In this document: positions 40,967-50,394 of the stretch, in pieces | Numbering within the stretch: position 1 is the first letter of the stretch | Layout of the letters: every line of letters begins with the position of its first letter | Assembly: GCF_047973035.1 (NCBI RefSeq) | Contig: NZ_JBKEBF010000040.1 | Location: 1-64,000, forward strand | Reading direction: 5' to 3' | From: Oleidesulfovibrio sp047973035 | GTDB lineage: Bacteria; Desulfobacterota; Desulfovibrionia; Desulfovibrionales; Desulfovibrionaceae | Length of the DNA stretch: 64,000 bases | Translations under genes and position numbers: made by a program | The notes under the pieces: generated by a model | Told to the model about the DNA's origin: nothing | The model's input: the letters and a program-made list of their open reading frames with translations, nothing else | The model's database searches: none

Positions 40967-42379
40967 TTACTTTCTGTAGATTTTTACAAGGTTTGTACCG
41001 CGTGGTTTTTCACCGGGTTTGGGCTGCCCTGCGGTTATGACAACCTCTGAACCGGCTTCAAAGTGCGGAGCATTGTCGATGAATGTTTCGGCTCGCTCCA
41101 GATGGCCGGGAAGGGTTTCGTCAACCTGATGCGGCCATACGCCCCAAGAAAAGTTGAGGAAGCGTAATGCCTCGGCATTGGGCGTAAGGGCATGTATGAG
41201 CTGGCGGGGGCGACGGGCGGAAAGCACACGCGCCGCGCTGCCGGACATGCTGTGAGCCACAATGGCGTTCGCACTGGTTTTATCAGCCAGCAGACAGGCA
41301 GAGTACGCCAGAAAATCCGGTGTCTTCTGCTCGTCCAGCGGAGGCAGAACCGAAGCCTGTTCGAGGTGCAGCTCTTCTGCCGCACGTACGATCTGCCGCA
41401 TAAACTGCACTGTTTCCACAGGGAAGTTGCCCATGGCTGTTTCTTCCGACAGCATTACGCAGTCTGCTCCGTCCAATACTGCGTTGGCCACGTCTGTGGT
41501 CTCCGCACGGGTCGGACTGGGACTGTTCACCATGGAAAGCAGCATCTGCGTAGCCACGATTACAGGCTTTGCCTTACGGTTACATGCACGGATGATGCGT
41601 TTCTGCATGGCGGGCAGTTCCGGCAGCGGACATTCCACGCCAAGATCGCCGCGGGCAACCATGATGATGTCGGTTACCTCAAGAATGTCGTCCAGCCTGT
41701 CGACCGCATTGCGGCGCTCAAGTTTGGCAATAACAGGGATATTACGTCCGGCAGCTTTGATGATGGCTTTTGCTTCGGCAATATCTTCAGGTGTTTGTAC
41801 AAACGAAAGGGCCACCGCGTCAACGCCCAGACGGAGACCGTCCTGCAGGTCTTTTTTGTCTTTGTCCGTCAGGGCAGCAAGTTGAATAGGCTTGCCCGGC
41901 AGGGCCAGACCCTTGCGGGAAGTGATGATGCCGCTGTTGTTGGCTACAAGGCAGAATAAATTTTCTGCAACCTGCTTTTCCACATTGAACTGCAGGCCGC
42001 CATCGCTGAGAACCACCTTGTCGCCTGCTTCCATGCCTGCAAGAATTGTCTTGTGCGTGAAGGGAACGAAAGGTAAGTCCTCGGCCGCACCTTTGGGCGA
42101 TATACCCAGCAGGATGCGGTCGCCTTTAGCCAGTGTCAGCGCGCTTTGGGACAGCTCTCCGATACGGATTTTCGGGCCGGAAAGGTCCTGAAGCAGGGTT
42201 ATAGGTGTCTGGTACTCCTGCTCAAGCTGTCGCATGAGAGCAATCAAATCGACAAACTGGGAGGCGTCACCATGGGAAAAATTGAGCCGGAATATGCGTA
42301 CTCCAGCCTGAATCAGCCGCGATAGGGTCTCCCGGTTCGAGGACGCGGGGCCCACTGTTGCGATTATTTTCGTTCTCAT
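40967..42379 (-). CDS. pyk: Pyruvate kinase
   Basis: 470 residues. RTKIIATVGPASSNRETLSRLIQAGVRIFRLNFSHG at the N-terminus (substrate Arg, Asn), AKLERRNAVDRLDDI with the catalytic Lys-Glu region, MVARGDLGVE with the metal-binding Asp and RAETTDVANAVLDGADCVMLSEETAMG. The C-terminal allosteric-type domain (about 345-470) is present. Forms pyruvate and ATP from PEP. Divergent from mraZ. No strong ribosome site before the ATG was seen (a purine-poor leader). Confidence 0.96.
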   Translation of the reverse strand: MRTKIIATVGPASSNRETLSRLIQAGVRIFRLNFSHGDASQFVDLIALMRQLEQEYQTPITLLQDLSGPKIRIGELSQSALTLAKGDRILLGISPKGAAEDLPFVPFTHKTILAGMEAGDKVVLSDGGLQFNVEKQVAENLFCLVANNSGIITSRKGLALPGKPIQLAALTDKDKKDLQDGLRLGVDAVALSFVQTPEDIAEAKAIIKAAGRNIPVIAKLERRNAVDRLDDILEVTDIIMVARGDLGVECPLPELPAMQKRIIRACNRKAKPVIVATQMLLSMVNSPSPTRAETTDVANAVLDGADCVMLSEETAMGNFPVETVQFMRQIVRAAEELHLEQASVLPPLDEQKTPDFLAYSACLLADKTSANAIVAHSMSGSAARVLSARRPRQLIHALTPNAEALRFLNFSWGVWPHQVDETLPGHLERAETFIDNAPHFEAGSEVVITAGQPKPGEKPRGTNLVKIYRK

Positions 42380-42484
42380 AATACTGATTCTTTTTCAATT
42401 ACCATCCGTTGTCAAGCGTGTTCCCGCAACTTGAACAGACCTTTGCTGCAAAAAATCACAGTCTGCCCTTGACTCTCATCAACA

Positions 42485-42524
42485 TATAATAGATGGGGTG
42501 GTAAAACGTGGTAAAACGTGGTAG
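42485..42524 (+). promoter_or_regulatory. mraZ promoter region with three MraZ boxes
   Basis: A perfect TATAAT (42485-42490) is followed by three GTGGT boxes at 42498, 42508 and 42518, spaced exactly 10 bp (GTGGT-AAAAC repeated). MraZ is known to bind direct repeats of this type in its own promoter and to repress the dcw cluster. The last box runs into the ribosome site. A matching -35 at the right distance is not visible (a TTGACT at 42469 leaves only 10 bp). Confidence 0.8.
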
Positions 42525-42534
42525 AGGTCATCGT

Positions 42535-42984
42535 ATGAGTTTTAAGGGACGATCATATCGCAGCCTTGATCCGAAAGGCAGGCTGATGCTTCCGCCGGAA
42601 GTTCGCGATTCATTACTCGCGGTTAGCTCCGAAGGCAGGTTGTCTCTTACTACGTTCGACGGCTGCCTTGTGGCATACACGCCTGAAGACTGGGAAAAGT
42701 TTGAAGCGGGTTTTGCCCGTATCAAAAACCCTTCGCGCAAAATGCGAGACTTCAGACGTCTGGTCATTGGCGGTGTGGAAGAAATATCCATTGATAAGCA
42801 AGGGCGCCTGAAGCTTTCCAAGGCGCATATGGAATATGCAGGCATTACAAAAAAAGTGGTGCTTGTCGGTCAGGGTACCCGCTTTGAAATCTGGAGCGAA
42901 GAAGAACTTGAAGCAGTGATGAATCAGGACTTCGGCGATGTGACAGATGAATTGGCGGAAAGCGGCGTTGATTTTCCTATCTGA
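42535..42984 (+). CDS. mraZ: Transcriptional regulator MraZ
   Basis: 149 residues. Tandem AbrB-like SpoVT domains: SYRSLDPKGRLMLPPEVRD (first half) and EEISIDKQGRLKLSKAHMEYAG (second half), each with the DxKGR-type signature; MraZ forms octameric rings. The ATG at 42535 is chosen because the protein then begins with MSFKGRSYRSLDPKGR as in other MraZ; the in-frame upstream GTG codons lie within the operator repeats. First gene of the dcw cluster. Confidence 0.95.
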   Translation: MSFKGRSYRSLDPKGRLMLPPEVRDSLLAVSSEGRLSLTTFDGCLVAYTPEDWEKFEAGFARIKNPSRKMRDFRRLVIGGVEEISIDKQGRLKLSKAHMEYAGITKKVVLVGQGTRFEIWSEEELEAVMNQDFGDVTDELAESGVDFPI

Positions 42985-43009
42985 TGTAATTGTACAGTGT
43001 GAGGCTTTT

Positions 43010-43987
43010 GTGACGGCAGACAAAGGGCATGACAACAACCAGCACCAGTACACAGCTCATGTTCCTGTGTTGCTGGATGAAGTGCTGCAATATCTTTCGC
43101 CCGCGCAAGGCGGCTACTATCTTGATGGTACGCTGGGTCTTGGCGGACATAGCGAAGCTATAATGCGGCAGTGCGACGGAAATGCGCACCTGCTTGGTCT
43201 TGACCGTGACCGTAGTGCTCTTGCCATGGCCGCACAGCGGCTTGCACCGTTCGGCGACCGCGTTACCACCCGGTACGCCTGCTACAGCCAGTTTGATGAA
43301 GTGATGGATGAGCTTGGCTGGACCGGCCTTGACGGGGCCCTTATCGATATCGGTGTGTCTTCCATGCAGATTGATACTCCGGAGCGCGGGTTCAGCTTTT
43401 ACGCTGACGGCCCTCTGGATATGCGTATGGATACATCCGGCGGGATGCCTGCTGCCAGCGAGCTGGTGAACAAAGCCAGCTATGAAAGTCTTAAAGAGAT
43501 TATCGACAAATATGGCGAAGATCCCATGGCTGGCAGAATCGCCCGCGCTATCCTTGACGCCCGCGCCCGCAATCCCATAGAAACCACGGCCCGTCTGGCC
43601 GAGGTTGTCGAGCAGGCATACCCTGCAAAGTGGCGCGCCAAAGCCCGCAATCATCCGGCAACGCGCACGTTTCAGGCGTTGCGCATGGCTGTGAACGGGG
43701 AGCTGGAAGAACTGGAAACCTACCTGCAGAAGATTATCGCCAGAATGAACCCCGGCGGGCGCATTGTGGTGATTACGTTCCACTCTCTGGAAGACCGGCT
43801 TGTCAAGAATGTGTTCAGGGATGAGGCAAAGGGGTGCCTCTGTCCTCGTCATATTCCTGTATGCGTTTGCGGAAAGCAGCCTACGGTTAAGGTACTTACC
43901 CGTAAGCCGGTTACGGCATCGGCAGAAGAATTGAAGGTAAACAGCAGAGCGTCCAGCGCAAAGCTGCGGGCATCGGAAAAAATTTAA
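43010..43987 (+). CDS. rsmH: 16S rRNA (cytosine(1402)-N4)-methyltransferase
   Basis: 325 residues from GTG, with GAGG about 6 nt upstream. The sequence HVPVLLDEVLQYLSP, LDGTLGLGGHS (SAM-binding), GLDRDRSAL, GALIDIGVSSMQID, FQALRMAVNGELEEL and VITFHSLEDRLVK are the MraW/RsmH motifs. It methylates C1402 of 16S rRNA near the P site. The open frame extends upstream into mraZ but without a start supported by a ribosome site. Second dcw gene. Confidence 0.95.
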   Translation: MTADKGHDNNQHQYTAHVPVLLDEVLQYLSPAQGGYYLDGTLGLGGHSEAIMRQCDGNAHLLGLDRDRSALAMAAQRLAPFGDRVTTRYACYSQFDEVMDELGWTGLDGALIDIGVSSMQIDTPERGFSFYADGPLDMRMDTSGGMPAASELVNKASYESLKEIIDKYGEDPMAGRIARAILDARARNPIETTARLAEVVEQAYPAKWRAKARNHPATRTFQALRMAVNGELEELETYLQKIIARMNPGGRIVVITFHSLEDRLVKNVFRDEAKGCLCPRHIPVCVCGKQPTVKVLTRKPVTASAEELKVNSRASSAKLRASEKI

Positions 43988-43998
43988 GGCAAACGACT

Positions 43999-44277
43999 AT
44001 GCAAAAGTACGGAAGCTGGATTCTGGGCATGGTGCTTTCCCTTATAAGCGGATTGGTGCTGGCGTTGACGCTTGTCTGGTTGAACATTGAGCGCGTGGAT
44101 ATGGCCTATGGCCTGAAAAAGCTGCAGGTCGAGTTGAATACCAAAGAAAACCATGCCTCAAAGCTTGAAGCAGAAAGGGATAACCTGCTTTCACCGTACA
44201 GATTGCGCGAACTGGCAGAAGGGTTGGGCATGGGGCCCGCAAAGCCCGGCCAGATTCGGCGTATGGAAGAGCAATAA
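43999..44277 (+). CDS. ftsL: FtsL-like cell division protein
   Basis: 92 residues with one membrane helix (about 8-28, WILGMVLSLISGLVLALTLVW) and then a coiled coil (about 38-62, LKKLQVELNTKENHASKLEAERDNL) ending with the LRELAEGLGMGPAKPGQIRRM motif that recurs in FtsL. Size, topology and position between rsmH and ftsI all fit FtsL, which bridges FtsB, FtsQ and FtsW/FtsI; primary sequence of the family is poorly conserved. Confidence 0.85.
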   Translation: MQKYGSWILGMVLSLISGLVLALTLVWLNIERVDMAYGLKKLQVELNTKENHASKLEAERDNLLSPYRLRELAEGLGMGPAKPGQIRRMEEQ

Positions 44278-44405
44278 CATTAATAAGGCTGCATCCGGCA
44301 GCACACTGCAGATAGCAACAGTCGTTCATAATGCTTTTGGGGGGGCATTACACGGTTGGCAGCGGAGAACTGTCGTAACCGGAAGATCAGTGGGAGACAC
44401 GGGCG

Positions 44406-46436
44406 GTGTTTAAAAGCAATAAAACCGCAAACAAAAAGGTCAAGCGTCAGACCAGAGCCGTAACTGCCGGTCCTGTTAAGGATACCAGTGGTGTACGGCT
44501 TGTATTCGTTGCGGTTGTTTTTGCCGGATTATGGGCCGCTTTGTGGGGCCGCGCCTGGTATGTGCAACTGATCGACGGCCCCAGACTGGCCGCTATGGCC
44601 AGCAGGCAGCATCACGCTACCGAGCTGGTTACAGGACAACGCGGAGATATTCTTGACCGTAACGGGCTGGTGCTGGCTCGCAGCGCTGATTTCAAGTCTG
44701 TCTTTGTGCGGCCCGTTGAAATTGAAAACAGAAAAGAAGCCGCAAAGATGCTGGCGAATGCGCTGGGTAGATCTTATGCGCAGATGCTTTCCAAAGTATC
44801 GCGCCGCAGTTCCTTTGTATGGGTGTCCCGCGAGGTGGACGACAAAGCCGCAGCCCGCATTCGTGAAGCTTCACTTGCCGGTGTGTATCTGACGACGGAA
44901 TACAGCCGCTTGTACCCGTACAAGCAGTTGGCCGGTCGCCTTATCGGTTTTGTAGGGACAGATGACAAAGGGCTGGAAGGCCTTGAGCGTGCTTTCGATA
45001 AACACCTGACTGGGCAGAGCACCAGACAGGTTGTTCAGCGGGATGCAGCAGGGCGCCGTCTTTATATGGACGGGGCAGGGTTTGCGTCCGGCCTGAAAGG
45101 CAAAGACCTTCGTCTGACGGTGGATGCCAACATACAATTTTTTGCTGAAGACGCTCTGGCCTCTGCTGTTCGCAAGTATGAAGGAACATGGGGCGGTTGC
45201 ATGGTGGTGGATGCCCAGTCCGGAGATATTCTGGCATGGGCGGAGTACCCGCCGTTCAACCCCAATGCATACAAAGGCTACAGTGCGGGAATGTGGCGTA
45301 ACAGGCTTGCAATGGACGCTCTGGAGCCCGGCTCGACTGTAAAGCCGTTTTTGATTGCCGCTGCACTGGATGACGGGCTTGCAAAAACAGACAGCCTGTT
45401 CTTTTGCGAAAACGGTCGCTGGAAACTGCACGATGTGACCATCCGCGATACCAAAAAGCACCAGTGGCTCACGCTGGACAAGGTGCTGCGGTACTCCAGC
45501 AACATAGGCATGGCAAAGCTTGGCCTTGAAATGGGCGCTGCCAGATATCACGACTATCTGACCAGACTCGGGTTCGGGGAGCGTCCTGAACTGCCGTTGC
45601 CCGGTGTTGCTTCCGGCCTCATGAGACAGCCGGGACAGTGGCGCGAGGTTGACCTTGCGACAGCATCCTTCGGGCAGGGGTTCGCCGTTACCGGAGCGCA
45701 ACTTGCCAGAGCTTTTATGGTGCTTGCCAATGGCGGCGTATCCAAGCCGTTACGCCTTGTTATTGACGACAACGCACCAGAGGCACCCGCAGGCGAAAGA
45801 ATTTTTTCAGAAGAAAGCACCAGAAAAGTGCTTGAGATGATGCGCGAGACCGTAGAAGGCGACGGCACGGGCAGAGCCGCCGACATTCTGGGGCTTGAAA
45901 TTGGCGGCAAGACCGGAACCGCACAAAAAGCCAGCAAAGGGAAAAGTGGCTACGGGGATGAATACGTGGCGTCATTTGTGGGGCTGGTTCCTGCAATGAA
46001 CCCGAAGCACATTGTCCTTGTGACCGTGGATAACCCCCGCAAGAACCACTACGGCAGTGTGGTTGCAGCGCCGGTCTTCAAATCGGTAGTTACCAGAACG
46101 TGGGCCTACCTCGGCATGTTGCCTGAAGGGCAGGAAGAGTATGCCGGACTTGCTTCAGGCGATACTCCCAGCGTCTCCGGACGCATTGCCGACTTACCTG
46201 CCCACGATGAGCAGACCAGAAGTGTGGCGCAGAATGATGTGGAGCTTGGCGTAGTGCCGAACGTAGTCGGCCGGAGCCTGCGCAGCGCCATGGAAATTTT
46301 TGCCCGCAAGGGCCTTATACCGGAAGTAAAGGGCATGGGGAGCCGGGTCCAAAGGCAGAAGCCGGAGGCAGGCAGTCCGTGGCCGGAAAATATAACAAGC
46401 TCAGAATACGTTCTGTGGCTGACGGAGCAGTCCTGA
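44406..46436 (+). CDS. ftsI: Penicillin-binding protein 3 (septal transpeptidase) with C-terminal PASTA domain
   Basis: 676 residues from a GTG start, with GGGAG about 10 nt upstream. One N-terminal membrane helix (about 31-55), the dimerisation domain, then the transpeptidase with S310-T-V-K, S364-S-N and K502-T-G. A PASTA domain ends the protein (about 617-676, VVPNVVGRSLRSAMEIFARKG). It crosslinks septal peptidoglycan with FtsW. PASTA tails are frequent in Gram-positive PBPs and occur in some delta-proteobacterial FtsI. 129 bp separate it from ftsL. Confidence 0.95.
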   Translation: MFKSNKTANKKVKRQTRAVTAGPVKDTSGVRLVFVAVVFAGLWAALWGRAWYVQLIDGPRLAAMASRQHHATELVTGQRGDILDRNGLVLARSADFKSVFVRPVEIENRKEAAKMLANALGRSYAQMLSKVSRRSSFVWVSREVDDKAAARIREASLAGVYLTTEYSRLYPYKQLAGRLIGFVGTDDKGLEGLERAFDKHLTGQSTRQVVQRDAAGRRLYMDGAGFASGLKGKDLRLTVDANIQFFAEDALASAVRKYEGTWGGCMVVDAQSGDILAWAEYPPFNPNAYKGYSAGMWRNRLAMDALEPGSTVKPFLIAAALDDGLAKTDSLFFCENGRWKLHDVTIRDTKKHQWLTLDKVLRYSSNIGMAKLGLEMGAARYHDYLTRLGFGERPELPLPGVASGLMRQPGQWREVDLATASFGQGFAVTGAQLARAFMVLANGGVSKPLRLVIDDNAPEAPAGERIFSEESTRKVLEMMRETVEGDGTGRAADILGLEIGGKTGTAQKASKGKSGYGDEYVASFVGLVPAMNPKHIVLVTVDNPRKNHYGSVVAAPVFKSVVTRTWAYLGMLPEGQEEYAGLASGDTPSVSGRIADLPAHDEQTRSVAQNDVELGVVPNVVGRSLRSAMEIFARKGLIPEVKGMGSRVQRQKPEAGSPWPENITSSEYVLWLTEQS

Positions 46437-46438
46437 TC

Positions 46439-47893
46439 ATGAAAAGCCCCATCACCTTCGACGCGTTGGCCGAAAAAGCACGCGTCGGACTGCTGAACAT
46501 CCGTATTGATTCACGCAAGGTCGAGGCTGGCGATATTTTTGTCGCAATGCCCGGCACTGCCGTTGATGGCGGTACTTTTATCGCAGACGCCCTTGCACGC
46601 GGAGCTTCATTTATTGTGTGCAAAGCGGCCAGCGCACCTGCAAATGCAGGAAGCGCCAGCGTTCTGGAAGTGGAAGATCCCCGGGCGACATTGGGCCTGC
46701 TGGCGGCGGAACGTTACGGTACCACCGGCATCGAGTTTCCTGTGGTGGGCGTAACCGGCACTAACGGTAAGACCACCTGTACGTATCTGCTGGAACATCT
46801 GTTCCGCAGCGCCGGTATTGTTACCGGTGTGCTGGGTACTGTCAGCTTCCGCTGGCCGGGGTATGAAAATCCCGCTCCGATGACCACACCTGACAACGTT
46901 TTTCTGCACGAAATGCTGGGCCAGATGGACAATGCCGGCGTTCAGGTGGCGTTTATGGAAGTGTCTTCTCATGCTTTGGACCAGAAGCGTGTGTCCGGTG
47001 TGCGTTTTGCCGGTGCCCTGATGACCAATCTGACGCAGGATCACCTTGATTACCACGGTGATATGGAAAGCTACTTTACCGCTAAATCCCGAATTTTTCT
47101 CGAACTGCCTGAAAAAGGCAAAGCCTGCGTGGTGAATGCCGACGATCCTTACGGTCGCAGACTGCTGCCGCAGCTTGAACAGGGCCTTGGTTTTTCTGTT
47201 CAGGGCAACACCGTTGAAGGCTGTCAGGTTTTGCAGGGCAAAATTTTGGAATGCGGCCCTGAGGGACTGTACCTTGCCATGAACCTGGAAGGCATGGAGT
47301 GGGAACTGCGTTCTCCTCTGGTAGGGGCCTTCAATGCAAGCAACCTGCTTGGTGTTCAGGCCATGGGCCTTGCACTGGGACTGCCTGTGGAGACCCTGAA
47401 AGGGCTGGAAGGTTTTATGGGTGTACCCGGCAGGATGGAGCGCATTGAAAATGACAAAGGCCTGCATGTTTTTGTGGACTATGCGCATACTCCGGACGCA
47501 TTGGAAAATGTTCTCAAGGCGTTGCGCGCAGCCGGTTTTGCTCGTGTCATCGCTGTATTCGGCTGCGGAGGCGACCGCGACCGGACAAAGCGTCCTCTGA
47601 TGGGACAGGCTGTCTGCCGCCATGCCGATATTGCCGTTTTGACCTCTGACAACCCGCGTACTGAAAACCCTGTAGCCATCATGGCAGATGTAAAACCCGG
47701 GCTGTCAGACTGCACTGAGGTTGTAGAAGAGCCGGACAGAAAGACCGCCCTTGCCAGAGCTCTTGAGCTTGCACGGCCAGGGGATGCGATTCTGGTGGCA
47801 GGAAAAGGGCACGAAGACTATCAGGTTATCGGCACGGAAAAAATTCACTTCAGTGATCAGGAAACCCTGCGGGAGCTTATGGCGTGCGCATGA
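46439..47893 (+). CDS. murE: UDP-N-acetylmuramoyl-L-alanyl-D-glutamate--2,6-diaminopimelate ligase
   Basis: 484 residues. GVTGTNGKTTCTYLLE is the Mur-ligase ATP loop; FAGALMTNLTQDHLDYHGDMESY and VFVDYAHTPDALENVLKAL follow, and D404-N-P-R is the motif for meso-diaminopimelate (not lysine), so the wall is A1-gamma type. The ATG overlaps the ftsI end by a few bases of spacing (stop 46434-46436). ACGGAG lies upstream. Followed by murF with overlap. Confidence 0.96.
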   Translation: MKSPITFDALAEKARVGLLNIRIDSRKVEAGDIFVAMPGTAVDGGTFIADALARGASFIVCKAASAPANAGSASVLEVEDPRATLGLLAAERYGTTGIEFPVVGVTGTNGKTTCTYLLEHLFRSAGIVTGVLGTVSFRWPGYENPAPMTTPDNVFLHEMLGQMDNAGVQVAFMEVSSHALDQKRVSGVRFAGALMTNLTQDHLDYHGDMESYFTAKSRIFLELPEKGKACVVNADDPYGRRLLPQLEQGLGFSVQGNTVEGCQVLQGKILECGPEGLYLAMNLEGMEWELRSPLVGAFNASNLLGVQAMGLALGLPVETLKGLEGFMGVPGRMERIENDKGLHVFVDYAHTPDALENVLKALRAAGFARVIAVFGCGGDRDRTKRPLMGQAVCRHADIAVLTSDNPRTENPVAIMADVKPGLSDCTEVVEEPDRKTALARALELARPGDAILVAGKGHEDYQVIGTEKIHFSDQETLRELMACA

Positions 47894-49299
47894 ATCTGGG
47901 ACAGATACGAGACGCGTTGGGTGCTGTAGGCTCTATCGGAGAAGCCGCATCACAAGTTCCCACAGGCGTGCAGACAGACAGCCGCTGCATTCGCGGCGGT
48001 GAGCTGTTTTTTTGCATTTCCGGCGAGCGGTTCGACGGGCATACCTTTGCTGCTGACGTGCTGAAAAAGGGCGCCTGCGCCGTGGTGGCGGAGCGGCCTC
48101 CCTTCAGCATGGATGAAATGGATGCCATGGGTGAGGCTCCGGTGCTTATCGTGCCCGATACCGTTGCCGCGCTGGGGCGTCTTGCACTGCACCATCGTGT
48201 GGCTGCAAAGGCAATGGTAGCCGGTATCACGGGAACAGCAGGAAAAACCACAGTAAAAGAACTGCTTGCGCACGTGCTTTCCATGCGGGGCACTACCGCG
48301 AAGAATCACTTGAATAAGAATAACCAGATAGGTCTGCCGCTCTCCATGCTGGACGCCAGTGGCGACGAAAAATTCTGGGTGATGGAAGCAGGTATCAGCG
48401 AAGCACATGACATGGACGAACTGGGAGCCACTTTGCGGCCCGATCTGGCCATAGTGCTCAATGTCGGTCAGGGCCACGTAAGCGGTCTTGGCGACAAGGG
48501 GGTGGGATATTACAAGGCCCGCCTGCTTTCGCACATAGCGAGGGGCGGCGTAGGGCTGGTAAGCGCAGACTATCCTGAACTTGTGCAGCATGCTCGCGCC
48601 AATTGTACCGAGTTGCGCCTGTTTTCAGCCATTGACCCTGCTGTGCCGTACTTTGCGGAGTACGCCGGACCGGCCGGTGAGGGGATGGGGCGCTATCGTG
48701 TGAATCTGGAAGGAAAAGAATTTGAAGTCGAGGCTCCTTTCAGAGGTAGCTACGGCGCGGAAAACGTAATAGCGGTGGCTGCCGCAGCGGACATTCTGGG
48801 GCTTTCTTCCAGAGAAATTATTGAAGGTCTGAAAACAGCCGTGCTGCCGCAGCAGCGGTTTAACTGCCGCCGCATCGGTGCATGGCTGGTTGTGGACGAT
48901 ACATACAATTCAAATCCGCTTTCCGCAGGTCGGATGGTGGAATCCACTGCTGAGAACGCGGCAGGAGGGCCGCTGGTTCTGGTGATGGGTGAAATGCTGG
49001 AGCTTGGGGACGTGGCAAACGAGGCACATGTGGGACTCGGCAGAAAGATGGGATCTGCAAATCCTGTAGCCGTGTTCTGGAAAGGCGGACAGGTTGATGC
49101 GGTGCAGCAGGGACTGACTGAATCCGGCTGGAAAGGCACCTTTGCATCTGTGAATGATGCAGATGCTTTTATTCGTGCATTTGCCGGACTGGATATCGCA
49201 TCGGGAACGGTGCTGTTCAAAGGGTCACGCAGCAACAAAATGGAAATACTGGCAGATGCGTTCTGCAGTGTTGTCCAAGATGGTCAGGAAGGGAGATAA
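47884..49299 (+). CDS. murF: UDP-N-acetylmuramoyl-tripeptide--D-alanyl-D-alanine ligase
   Basis: 471 residues from GTG, with GGGAG 8 nt upstream; an ATG at 47890 in the same frame overlaps the murE stop (ATGA) and is the alternative start. GITGTAGKTTVKELL is the ATP-binding loop, HLNKNNQIGLPLSML the MurF-typical segment, and VVDDTYNSNPLSAGRMVE the substrate site. It adds D-Ala-D-Ala. Overlaps murE by 10 bp. Confidence 0.95.
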   Translation: MRMNLGQIRDALGAVGSIGEAASQVPTGVQTDSRCIRGGELFFCISGERFDGHTFAADVLKKGACAVVAERPPFSMDEMDAMGEAPVLIVPDTVAALGRLALHHRVAAKAMVAGITGTAGKTTVKELLAHVLSMRGTTAKNHLNKNNQIGLPLSMLDASGDEKFWVMEAGISEAHDMDELGATLRPDLAIVLNVGQGHVSGLGDKGVGYYKARLLSHIARGGVGLVSADYPELVQHARANCTELRLFSAIDPAVPYFAEYAGPAGEGMGRYRVNLEGKEFEVEAPFRGSYGAENVIAVAAAADILGLSSREIIEGLKTAVLPQQRFNCRRIGAWLVVDDTYNSNPLSAGRMVESTAENAAGGPLVLVMGEMLELGDVANEAHVGLGRKMGSANPVAVFWKGGQVDAVQQGLTESGWKGTFASVNDADAFIRAFAGLDIASGTVLFKGSRSNKMEILADAFCSVVQDGQEGR

Positions 49300-49305
49300 C
49301 CGCAA

Positions 49306-50382
49306 ATGCTGTATCATTTTTTGTATCCCTTAAGTTCTGAACTGCCGCTGCTGAACGTTTTCCGCTACATTACGTTTCGTTCTGTGTGGGCACTGCTGAC
49401 TGCTCTGCTTATCACCATCATCATCGGTCCGCGCTTTATCAGCTGGTTGAAAAAGATCAAATGCGGTCAGTACATACAGGAAGAAGTCTCCTGCCATGTA
49501 CAGAAGGCTGGCACTCCCACCATGGGCGGCCTGCTCATCGGGTTCAGCCTTATTATCAGCGTGCTGTTGTGGGGTGATCTGACGAATGTTTACGTCTGGC
49601 TTGCCATGCTGGTTTTTACCGGTTTCGGTCTGGTGGGTTTTCTGGACGACTACACCAAGTTGCGGCGCAAGAATAACAAAGGACTTTCTGCAAGAGCAAA
49701 GTTCTTCTGGCAGCTGGTGATTGCAGCTATCGCCATGTATTTTCTGGTGGAAGAGCCTGCATACTCCACCGTACTGTCGTTTCCGTTCTTTAAAAATCTG
49801 CAGCCGGATTTAAGCTGGTTTTACATTCCTTTTGCCATGATCGTCATGGTTGGTTCGTCCAACGGTGTGAACCTGACAGACGGTATGGATGGGCTTGCCA
49901 TCGGGCCTACCATCGTGGCTGGCATCGTCTTTTCTCTCTTTATCTACATTGCGGGTCATAGCCAGATTGCCGGCTACCTGCAGGTTCCGTACGTGCCCGG
50001 TATGGGTGAGGTTACTGTGTTCTGCGGTGCGCTTATCGGTGCTTCGCTGGGATTTTTGTGGTTCAACGCATATCCCGCTCAGGTTTTTATGGGCGATGTG
50101 GGATCGCTGAGCCTTGGCGGTACGCTGGGCTTTCTGGCCGTGCTGTGCAAGCAGGAACTTATCATGCTGGTGGCCGGCGGCCTGTTCGTGCTGGAGTCTC
50201 TCTCGGTCATCCTGCAGGTGGGATATTTTCGTATGACGGGCGGGAAGCGTTTTTTCCGCATGGCTCCGCTCCATCATCATTTCGAGCTTAAAGGCATTCC
50301 CGAATCGAAAATTATTATCCGGTTCTGGATTTTATCAATTCTTTTCGGCCTGATGGCTCTTTCGGTGCTTAAGCTGCGCTAA
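49306..50382 (+). CDS. mraY: Phospho-N-acetylmuramoyl-pentapeptide-transferase
   Basis: 358 residues with ten predicted membrane helices. Motifs KAGTPTMGGLLIG, FLDDYTKLRRKNNKGLSARAKF (aspartate-rich loop), NGVNLTDGMDGLAIGP, FNAYPAQVFMGDVGSL and APLHHHFELKGIPESKIIIRFW are the conserved MraY cytosolic loops. It links UDP-MurNAc-pentapeptide to undecaprenyl phosphate to give lipid I. Seven bp after murF. Confidence 0.97.
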   Translation: MLYHFLYPLSSELPLLNVFRYITFRSVWALLTALLITIIIGPRFISWLKKIKCGQYIQEEVSCHVQKAGTPTMGGLLIGFSLIISVLLWGDLTNVYVWLAMLVFTGFGLVGFLDDYTKLRRKNNKGLSARAKFFWQLVIAAIAMYFLVEEPAYSTVLSFPFFKNLQPDLSWFYIPFAMIVMVGSSNGVNLTDGMDGLAIGPTIVAGIVFSLFIYIAGHSQIAGYLQVPYVPGMGEVTVFCGALIGASLGFLWFNAYPAQVFMGDVGSLSLGGTLGFLAVLCKQELIMLVAGGLFVLESLSVILQVGYFRMTGGKRFFRMAPLHHHFELKGIPESKIIIRFWILSILFGLMALSVLKLR

Positions 50383-50394
50383 CTGGAGAAGGTA

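Noticed and set aside
42469..42490. TTGACT plus TATAAT as an mraZ promoter pair
   Set aside because: The spacer is only 10 bp, so the TTGACT is not accepted as the -35; only the -10 is reported.
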